Assembly: GCA_033439685.1 (NCBI GenBank)
Contig: JAUEDM010000001.1
Span: 3,782,001 to 3,846,000 of the forward strand
DNA: 64,000 nt
From: Apodospora peruviana
Lineage: Eukaryota; Ascomycota; Sordariomycetes; Sordariales; Lasiosphaeriaceae
Reading direction: 5' to 3'
Shown piece by piece: positions 34,148 to 42,400 of this stretch. Every line of letters begins with the position of its first letter. The stretch's first letter is position 1. Both the position numbers and the translations under genes were made by a program. The notes under the pieces were generated by a model that was not told the origin of the DNA, did not search any database, and was given only the letters and a program-made list of their open reading frames with translations.

Positions 34148-35157
34148 ATGGATGTCGAACGAGCGGCTCGCAAACCGGCGGTGGCCCCTCGGCGGGACGA
34201 TGATGGGTATGGGCGGCTGGTGCTCAAGGTGATGCAGATTGTCTTCCGGTTGATCTCAGCTCTCTTCGAGCTCGCCACGGTCGCCTTCCTCGGATATGTA
34301 TATGACGGTTGGCGACGAGAGCCGAGCGTGAGGGTGGATTTGCTTTTCCCGTCCTTCTTTCCGGTAAGTCAGACACGCCAGGAGTCGAAGACTTCTTGTT
34401 TGCTTGAATTAACGCACCATTGTTCGGTCTGCCTGCTCTAGGTCGTGGCGGCCATCCTCATGGACTTTTACGAGATAATGTCACTTTCGATTTTGACGCG
34501 CAAGAGATTGATCAACCCCGTGGCGGTGGGCTTTGATGTGGTGGTGACCGGCGTCGCCATTTTTTGTTTTCTGGTCCTCGGTTTGACCGACTTTGAAGGC
34601 AACCAGAAGTCGTTTGGACCCGGTACGACCCGGTCGGTGTGGGCCACCGACATGAATAACGCCATGATCTTTATGATTGTTTTCTGGTACGTCTACGTCT
34701 TGACTGGCTCGGATGGTGTCCGAACACCCTCGAAAGTTGGAATGCGACGAAGGCAAGCTTGGTTTGGTACGGACGTTGCTGGGTCTCTGGCCACCACTAT
34801 CGTATCCGACTGTTGTTGATGCGTCTCTATGCTGGATAGAGGACCGGTAGTCATCTTGGATGATTGGGTCCTTGGGGTGTGAATAATATTGCTAATCAAC
34901 AAGTGATTAGTCTCCTCCATGCCATATTTGTCGTCCTGAGCTCTGGCGGATATATATACATGACGGTTCATCGCAAAAGGGAGAAGCGGACGGAGCAGAT
35001 CGCGCGAAGTCAGGCCGAGATGGTGCAGTTCTACGCAAGACAGCAGCAGCAGCAAGCACAGGGCGTGCTGCCAGGCGCAACAAATATGGGTCCAATGCGT
35101 CCAAATTTCGGGCACGCGTGGGAGACGGTAGTAGGGCCCAGGCCAGCAACTTCATGA
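34148..35157 (+). CDS. Four-helix membrane protein, uncharacterised fungal family
   Basis: Three exons, 34148-34363, 34442-34686 and 34911-35157, encode 235 residues. The first intron (78 nt) has a GTAAGT donor. The second (224 nt) has a GTACGT donor and a GCTAATCAAC branch region. Four hydrophobic segments can be seen: around residues 28-50 (exon 1), at the exon 1/2 join (FFPVVAAILMDFYEIM), in the middle of exon 2 (VVVTGVAIFCFLVLGL), and across the exon 2/3 join (MIFMIVFW into LLHAIFVVL). A basic, then Gln-rich cytoplasmic-type tail follows. The topology resembles MARVEL-like or other small four-TM fungal proteins; function unknown. The frame remains open upstream of 34148, but no earlier ATG lies in frame, only GTG at 34034 and GAACC repeats, so I chose this Met; an upstream exon is possible. 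Confidence 0.75.
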
Positions 35158-35244
35158 AGATGGCTGGCGTCAACGACAGTGGAGGGGTTTACTTTACAAT
35201 ACTTCTCTGTGTCTGTATACCAGCTAGAATAGATACGAGCCACA

Positions 35245-35250
35245 AATAAA
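35245..35250 (+). promoter_or_regulatory. Candidate poly(A) signal AATAAA
   Basis: AATAAA lies about 90 nt after the stop codon of the four-helix membrane protein gene, a suitable distance for its 3' end. Confidence 0.5.
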
Positions 35251-35455
35251 ATACTGGAACTCAACCTGCTCATGGTTCTTTGGTCCTTTCTGTTGACCGA
35301 GTGGAGTAAGTGTGACGGCAGTGAGCCTGTAGCGTGACCCTCGAGTTTCGTCTTGCAACCACCAGCTGCATGCCCTATTGATCTCTACATCTTTGGTGGT
35401 GGAGTATTTAAACCACATTTCACCTTCTGGCGTGCTTCGTTTCCCGCTTCTCACT

Positions 35456-35740
35456 TTTTCGAGTCAACCTCTTCCTCTGCACTTCCTTCCTCGGAGCCGT
35501 CATCTTCCTTACCTATATATTCCACCTTCTGACGCGTCTCCCCTGGCAGCTGAAAATTTTTCCAAAGCACATTACATCTTCTCTTACCTGGACATCTTCT
35601 CCTAAACTGCTTCTTTTGTGGTATTTTACCTTCTCGAGTCGACATATTCTCTCATCTCTCCCTGTTCGGAGCCCTCGCCTTCCTGACCCATTTCCTACCT
35701 TCCGACGAATATTTACGACCCACCTTTTCTGGAGTTGCTC
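35456..35740. repeat. Imperfect tandem duplication, period about 175 bp
   Basis: The blocks TTCGAGTCAAC...CGGAGCCGTC...CACCTTCTGACG (from about 35458) and CTCGAGTCGAC...CGGAGCCCTC...TACCTTCCGACG (from about 35633) follow the same order and spacing with many substitutions. Both are CT-rich, and they lie just upstream of the gene at 35960. Confidence 0.55.
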
Positions 35741-35959
35741 TGACTTCTCACCCACCTCTCTGGCAATTTATCAGGCTCTCTTTCTTCACTCTGCTCTGGT
35801 TAGCAAACCCATCGACGAGACCCTGCTGAGGATGTGTTTGTTCTGGGAGGAGGCGAATGCGTGCTGCGGAACACGGACCAACCACATCTGCATCGCGCAG
35901 CTCTGCCACGAAGTGCAGAGCCAGACCTCTTCGGAGGAAATGGCTGGTCCTGAAACCCA

Positions 35960-36655
35960 ATGGAAGAGATCACCGGTGATCCGGCTGCGTGCCCTCGGCT
36001 GGTGAGGTATGAGCTGGCCCCGGCGACAGAGTGGGTGTGTGTGAACTGCCCGAACACGGCCGTCGCTCGCCGCAATCAGACGTCCTACCGCCTGGTAGTG
36101 GTTAGCATCCAGGATGACGAGGCCCATAAGAAGATGGTGAACGCTGTTGCCGCCGAGATTGGCAAACTGGTCCAGAAGCAGGCGACAGAGAAGATGCGGC
36201 CATACCGCAAGATGGCGTTCGTTGCCCCCAACCCCGAGGGTCGGGAGGACAGCTCGCGGCCGCAGACAAACAAAGGGGAAGGCAGCAGCTCTGGGTCCGG
36301 TCTTGGTGCAACCTTGGGCACCGGCCAGTTTGGCCAGCAACAACAGCAGCCAGCAACCAGTCCAGCCCCGACGGGGCCGAAATGGTCGGCGGAAGAGGAA
36401 GCCAAACTGATAACCATGCTGAATGCTCGTACAATATCTCGGCACATATATGTGAGTACCCTACTTACAGTCCTTGCCTGGTCAGGTGTTTAGGTCGTTT
36501 TCCAGTGCCTAGCTTGAAACCGAGTACAGACCACCGAGATACTAACCTTCAACCGGTACCTGTAGGAATCTGGCGAGTTTGCGCCTCGAAACCTCAGTGC
36601 AATCGCGGAAAAGGTGCGGAAATTGAGAGTGAGGGGAAGAATCACATGGGGATGA
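35960..36655 (+). CDS. Putative Myb/SANT-like domain protein with Cys-containing N-terminus
   Basis: Exon 35960-36451 joins exon 36566-36655 across a 114-nt intron with a GTGAGT donor, CTAAC branch motif and TGTAG acceptor, giving about 193 residues. The order is: a short segment with WVCVNCP, a helical stretch rich in Lys/Glu, a disordered Ser/Gly/Gln linker, and a C-terminal domain beginning PKWSAEEEAKLITML. Its conserved Trp-Ser-x-Glu-Glu start and closing AIAEKVRKLR resemble Myb-like helices, suggesting DNA binding, but this is inference. Just upstream, in another frame (ATG 35832), a Cys-rich segment around CCGTRTNHICIAQLC stays open to 36005. Together with WVCVNC it could form a zinc site if the true gene model joins them, so either a small intron was missed or the gene has a frame change. 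Confidence 0.5.
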
Positions 36656-37267
36656 GGTAGGGGACAAAGATACGCATAAAGATACTGGGATAGAGAGTAT
36701 CTTCACTGTGGACGGATGCCAGGAGCGGGTTGGCGTGATATGTTTGCAACCCCGGATTCCCCAGCAATCAGCTCCCCTTCAACTAATATCGAGCGACTAC
36801 CGCGTCCAGCCAAACGAACGCGAAAGCCATTGAATCCCGAGTGTTGGGCCAGTCAATGCTAGAAGCTTGAGAAGAATCGTCTGCGAGCCCAGGCAAGTTT
36901 CTTTGAGAGTGGGGTTTTAGAGCCGGGGTGATCACTTGGATGGCAAGTTCCTCACGATTGCATCGTGTTGCTAAGGAAGCGGGGAGGAGACCATCAAAAA
37001 ACCGGCGTGGAGGTCTGGTGACTCTGGTCATAGGTTTAAGCAATAGCTTGAATACACTTTTAGCTACATCATGTATCAGGGAGCTGTCCTAGGGGCGTTT
37101 AGTTCGCTGAGTCCGGGCGGCCATTTAGAGATGACAGAAATGCAATACATTCCCAAGAGCAATGACGGACCATCCAACAGCAATCACCGCCCGAGCCTCA
37201 CCCGCCAAGTCTGAATCCTCCACACCAAGGCGGAGATCAACTAACCTTTCCATCCTTTTCAATTTGT
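36656..37267. other. No supported gene
   Basis: This holds the 3' flank of the Myb-like gene and the upstream side of the kinase relic. A minus-strand frame of 86 codons (37043-36783) has no recognisable domain. Confidence 0.4.
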
Positions 37268-38244
37268 ATGAAGCCGCCCCACCGGACATTGCGAGTCAGC
37301 ACACTCAATTCAACGAAATACAATGTCATCAACGATATCCAGCAAGGCCCTCCCTCGTCGGAGTCTGCAACCTTTACCGACTGTTCATTCTTCTCGCGGA
37401 ATGGACCGGACGCCCAACTGCCATCACCTGCAGATGTTCGCGCGAGGAATGCATCGCAATCAAAATGGACGCGTCAGTCAGGCTACATCTAACCGGTCCG
37501 CTTCGAAGAGCTCGGCCTCGTTGTCAAATTCGGAGGTGCACCCAGAGTAACAGTCGCTGAGGGCCAGTGTCTCTAGGCGCTCCGCCACGCATTGCCCAAC
37601 TTTCCAGTTCCGGAAATTTATGGCTGGACGCACGATAACGGCGGGTCTTCATCTTTATGGAACCGGTGCAAGGCGTTACTTTGGAAGACAGATGGGGGAC
37701 TCTAGACCGGACCGATCGAACCGACATCTGCGCCCAACTTCGCGCGCTCCTCGCAATATTACGCAGCCTACGACATGCGCCGGACGAACGGTTTCTTCCT
37801 TGGCCATGTGAACCGCGAGCCGTTGGGCAACATCATTTTCACCAACGAAATCCGGCCCTCTGCAGGGCCTTTCCAGTCCGTTGCCGAGTTTCACGACTGG
37901 CTGTCTTTGCAGATCAGGACGGGCAAGGAAGCCCACTGGCCCGGCAAACAACCCTGGGAGATTCCGGATCCTTACCGAGACGGCATTTCCGACGATGCGG
38001 CGGTGGTCTTCACCCATGCGGATCTACATCCGAGTAACATTATCGTTTCGAGCGGTTCGCCATGTAAGCTTGTTGCGCTCATTGACTGGCGGCAGTCGGA
38101 ATGGTATCCCGAGTACTGGGAGTGCTGAAAAGCTTTCTATACGGCTGATCGTGAATGGATGTAGAAGCGTATATCCCGCTGTTTCTCGATGAGCCTGCCT
38201 GTCTCGACGCCTTTGATGACTATGCAAGGGCTTTTGGGTGCTGA
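37268..38244 (+). pseudogene. APH-type phosphotransferase (kinase-like fold) relic
   Basis: Fungal genomes carry many APH-domain proteins that phosphorylate small molecules. The relic keeps, in order, the nucleotide-binding lobe (around LGLVVKFGG and NFPVPEIYGW), the linker, the block around AGPFQSVAEFHDWL, the catalytic loop VFTHADLHPSNII with the HxDxxxxN signature, and the metal-binding VALIDWRQSEWYPEYWE. It is broken by TAA at 37490-37492 and TAG at 37574-37576, frame changes near 37645 and 37797, a TGA at 38126-38128 directly after the metal-binding block, and a further frame change near 38158. The last frame ends at TGA 38242-38244. All recognisable blocks sit in the right order and spacing for a protein of about 300 residues, so this is a full-length dead gene. 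The family match is from recall. Confidence 0.8.
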
Positions 38245-40749
38245 GGACATGATGGTTGGGAGTTGGATGGGACATGGCGAGGTATCAAGTTTCTCGCCGA
38301 AGATGAACTAGCATCTCTTCTAAAACATGCGGTGAGCTTGACATATATGCTCTTTGTTCACTTCCTCCAGGAGAGTCAACTAGCCAGTATTTACCACCTA
38401 GGCAACGGAATTGCATGTATATGTGGCAGTCAATGTACTGGTATCTGCGTGTAATCAACTGGCTGTTATTTGCACCAATTGACCTGTTGATATTTCTGTA
38501 AAAGGTGTTGCTTGTGCCCTGATGCTTCTGCGCCTGTAACATCGGTTCCACTTGTTTTATTCCGCTGGTTCGCTTACGGCATCCTCAGTGCGGCTGTAGC
38601 CCCGTTCATCCGCGGATGATGGGGTCTCTCTTCTGTCTCAACGGACTACTGTGGGTGGGTAGACGGGTAGGTGGAGGAATGCCTCCTGAAGTGGGCATCT
38701 AGCAGGTCAGGACCGTCAGGTAGCTAACCTAACTAACACACCTCCTCCGCCCACCTGTTGTGCCTCAGGCATCTCTGTCATCCCGCGGACCCATCTTCTT
38801 CCATGCGCTTCCAAAATTTCTCTTCGAGAGTATATTTAACCGTGTGCACAGCACAACGACACCTAACCCCTTCACGACGCAAAGCCATGACCGTGCCATA
38901 CCGCTTTAGAGCCGGTAGGCTGATCCACCAATGGACGGGATCGATCTTCGCCGCATCGGTAATGGCTTCGTCAGGGCCATATCGTTACTCTAGAGATCAC
39001 CGGGTAAGACCTCCCGTGGCAAGCTGATCGAAGGTACGTTCCCCCGCCACGGCATACTCCAACGCCCCCATGTACTTTACTAACACCCGGCCAGTCGAGG
39101 ACAACATGGACGTCCAGCTGAAGGACATCACCGTGACCGGATCGATCATCGTCACATCGGCAATGGCCTCCAGCTGGTCCGGTCGCTCCAGCCACGTGGG
39201 ATTCTTCATCGTTCCTGACATGCTGAGGCGAGCACACACTTCCCTCACTCCCTCGTCAAGATGATAACTCAAACTAACGGATGCATCTCTCACGTTATAT
39301 AGGAACGCGCCGATGTTTCGAAGTCACAACGCTCGCGGACGCGGCGTCGTCCCCGCCAGAGGCAGAGCAACCGTTAGCAGGGCGCGGGCGCGTGGTCGTG
39401 GCGGCGAGACGGGGGAATCCGTCAGCACCTCCATTCGGGTCGGAGCTATTATGTTTTACTATCTTGCGGCATCATCTTGTACACAGTTAAATCAGTATAT
39501 CGATTATCATCAGTCCAAAAGGCTTGCCTACCTATTACCTTGCCGTCGCATCAGCTTGTGAATATACGAGCAATTCAGCACCGCATCCTACTTCCGTACG
39601 ACAATACATGTGTTTGTGTCATAGACCGTTCAGTCTCTATCTGGGTGAGGCAAACCCATGTTACCACCTTTATCGTCACTTTATTTCTACGGCTGTCAAC
39701 GATTGTCGAAAACTATATATAGGAAATTACTGCTCACTGCTAGCCTTTGTCAAAGGAGAAACACCTCCGTAATAAGCTCAAACAGAGACGGAACACCCTT
39801 GTTAAGGTGCTCATATGTGGTGTAAAGATGATGATGGATAATGTCTATTTGTGGTTATCTCTCTCTTCTCTTCATTTGTTTGTAACCTTGGCAGACAGAG
39901 ATACAACAAAGAAGTGAATCCTTTCGGACTCCCGGGACGAAGAAAAACAACCACAGACCTCCAGGCAGGGGGCACTGTGGTCATTGTTTTGGCTCTCCCC
40001 ATCTTCTTCTTCCAGTTGCCATTCATGACACCTTGGTGACTGTCAATGTCCTACCTGACTCTCCTGGTTCTTCTCAAATTAGACACAAAATGTAGTCGAA
40101 ACAGGACAGCAGGTACCGCCTCATCTGCAGCCGCTGCTTCTCCGTATTCCCACTTTGTGTCTGATAATCACCACCAAACATATCCATCCTCATGAAGTTT
40201 GGACAACTGAATCCTGCGTGCAGCCTTCTGTGAAGTGACGTTGTTGTTCTGTCCCATAGCCACGACCAGCAGGTCGCCCCAACAATGGAGGAGGCTATTC
40301 GATGGTATGACATGGCGACGAAACTAAACTGCTCTTTGTTTTTTCCGTCAATGTCCATCTTCCAAACGGATATTTTCTCGTCAAAAAAGTCGGTCACGCC
40401 CTGTGGAGCCATGGCCGTTTGCATGATGGACAATGCCGAAAGACGGTTTGTGTGGCTTCAGGATCGTTGCCTAAGAGACCCTGAACGGCGTATAGTTGGT
40501 CGAGTAAGTAAATATATATACGTGTGTGTGTTATTCAGTTTCGGCGGATAGGAACTTTGTCCTCTGGAGTGGCGATGGTTGCTTATGGTCTTACTGTGTT
40601 TGAAGCCAGACGGTGTTAGCATGATGTGCTGGAGAAACAGGCTGTAGCCCCATAACACGAACGTACCATGTATACAACATATATCCCTGACTGCCATACC
40701 TTTGGCAGATGCGGATCTTCTTCCGCCGATGTTGTTTAGCTGGACGAGC
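38245..40749. other. No supported gene
   Basis: Short frames only. A segment near 39130-39170 resembles one near 38925-38965 (both contain an ATCGATC block followed by CG, CATCGG and AATGGC), suggesting a small diverged duplication; neither copy lies in a supported gene. A plus-strand frame starting at 40285 ends near a GTAAGT-like site at 40504 and might be an exon, but its opposite strand is equally open and no domain is recognised. Confidence 0.35.
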
Positions 40750-40845
40750 CATCCTCGCTCTCATCCTCGTTCTCATCCTCGTTCTCATCCTCGTTCTCAT
40801 CCTCGTTCTCATCCATGTCCTCGTTCTCGCTCTCATCCTCATTGG
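40750..40845. repeat. 12-bp minisatellite, five units plus degenerate flank
   Basis: CATCCTCGTTCT is repeated from 40750; the first unit is CATCCTCGCTCT and four perfect units follow, then degenerate copies to about 40845. On the minus strand one frame reads as alternating Glu-Asn-Glu-Asp and ends SEDGSSS-stop, about 65 codons from the preceding stop. Another minus-strand frame reads basic (Met-Arg-Thr-Arg). An acidic protein tail is possible but no upstream exon was found. Confidence 0.85.
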
Positions 40846-41365
40846 CGAGACCGACTCTGCTTGCAGCATTTTGTGTCTGGCTCGGGTTGCTTGGCTGAGG
40901 TGGGGGGTACTTTTCCCTTCCCTTGCCTAATATTTTTCATTCTCGTTGTGACTGCACCGGGTGTGCGGCGGTGTCTCTACCGTAAATGAGCTGACCAGGG
41001 ACTTTGACGAGCACATAACTACCGCTAAGGGTCGCCGTCAGACGATCGCAGAGCTTGGCGATATGAGACGCTCGGTGGACACTCCGCATTTGCCGCATAC
41101 TTCACTCCAGAATTGGCACATGGTGGCTGCTGGCGACGACCGGGGAGGAGATATATGGAGTCGTGGTCTGAGGGGTACTCTTGATAGATGACGCTGTTTG
41201 GAGGCGTGGGCGACAACTCGAGGGAGAAAGGCCGGGGGGAAAGAAATAAAAAATATGAATTTTTATAGGAGGTGAAAGTGGGTGAATATTTGGGTAGTTT
41301 ACGACTGGAGTGGTAGGTATACGGTACAGTCAACCTTTGGAGCCCCTCAGGTTACACAGCTAGCT
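40846..41365. other. Non-coding; TA-rich element before the Cys-rich frame
   Basis: No gene was recognised. An A/T-rich block with a TTTTATAGG element at about 41260-41270 lies 100 nt ahead of the ATG at 41366 and might be its core promoter. Confidence 0.3.
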
Positions 41366-41776
41366 ATGATTTCACTCCAAGTGTCTCGTTCACTCCCCAC
41401 TGGGCCAATCACAGCAGCGATGGAGTTTCCCCGTCCTTACGAGCACGAGTCCCACACCCTTCAGCCCTCTCTGGGCTCTTCGTGGCAGACATCGCCAGTA
41501 AATTACAACTGTCAGTGTCTTCACGGCCCGTGCCCTGCTTGCTCCAAGCATAAACACTGCTTGAACACCATGTCCCATGGCTTGGCAAGCCAGGACTGCT
41601 TCAATGTTTCCTTCGGTCTACCCAGTGGCAGAGCAGATGTGCTAGCGCCCTGCCTTTACTGTCCGTGTCCTACCTGCTGCTGTCATACGCACGAGCATGG
41701 GCATTGCTCCGCAACTACATGTTCGAAGAAGCTTTGCTCTCGCTTTGCCACATGCTCGCTGGCGGGTCTTTCGTGA
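41366..41776 (+). CDS. Possible Cys/His-rich small protein (136 residues)
   Basis: An uninterrupted frame from ATG 41366 to TGA 41776 encodes 136 residues with 16 Cys. Two clusters are internally alike: CQCLHGPCPACSKHKHC (residues 49-65) and CLYCPCPTCCCHTHEHGHC (96-114). Each has a CPxC core followed by His-x-His-type residues, which suggests metal binding (zinc or copper), and the duplication of the pattern is unlikely by chance. No signal peptide is evident at the N-terminus, which is polar. I recognise no known family, such as RING, LIM or classical metallothionein. Expression or conservation would be needed to call it a gene with confidence. Confidence 0.35.
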   Translation: MISLQVSRSLPTGPITAAMEFPRPYEHESHTLQPSLGSSWQTSPVNYNCQCLHGPCPACSKHKHCLNTMSHGLASQDCFNVSFGLPSGRADVLAPCLYCPCPTCCCHTHEHGHCSATTCSKKLCSRFATCSLAGLS

Positions 41777-42221
41777 TATCTCTCAGGCTTGCTACCCAAT
41801 CCGGGACTTAGGTGTGTCTATTTGCTAATGTGTAATGATTGATCGCTCTTCTCGGGTGAGCTGGTCGTCCGCGCTAGTGGATAAGTGCTTCTCACTGCGC
41901 CCGCACGATTTGTTATTGGCTAACTTTTATGATGAGGCTCAAAAGCTCGACGTGCTGGCAGCGAAGACCTCGGAGCATGTTCATGGCAACCCCCTAAATT
42001 TCCTCCCAAGTAGCCCGCTTAGTCTTCCAAGCGCACCGTTTTCATTATTGCCTGTACCTCTTGCGTCAAGAGCGCACAACGAAGCCGTTGCGATGGTGTT
42101 GCCATAATAATGCGCATACACGTCGCGGTTCACGCAGTTTCCGGTGGCCTTTCCCACCGAGGCAAGGAGAAAAGCAATCGACGTACCCCATATCATCCGT
42201 CGCGCTGATGTTCCAGAGAAA
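41777..42221. other. No supported gene
   Basis: A plus-strand frame at 41835-42107 and a minus-strand frame at 42253-41981 overlap, and neither is recognised. The stretch immediately before 42222 could belong to the 5' side of the dehydrogenase relic. Confidence 0.35.
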
Positions 42222-42400
42222 ATGAAGGCCCAGTTCCTCGGCGCGTTCAACACGCCGTATGTCTTACGAACTGTCGGTACCCCTACTCAGGTACCTTTAC
42301 CAGAAGCGACCTGATCATCAAAGTCGAGGCCGCCTCCTATTGTCACACAGACGCGGTCCTCGCGGCCAGCCAGATGCTACGCAACCCTCCCGTTGGTGAA
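42222..42400 (+). pseudogene. Zinc-type alcohol dehydrogenase relic (N-terminal GroES-like part)
   Basis: From ATG 42222 the frame reads like the start of a medium-chain alcohol dehydrogenase (MKAQFLGAFNTPYVLRTVGT). It stops being homologous near 42293, and a second frame from 42308 gives IKVEAASYCHTDAV, the block containing the catalytic-zinc Cys and the following His. A frame change therefore lies between them (42293-42307). After about 42400 the expected GHExxG region and the whole NAD-binding domain are missing, although the frame stays open to 42559. It is a truncated, non-functional copy. The motif is distinctive for this superfamily, so I am fairly confident despite the small size. Confidence 0.65.
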
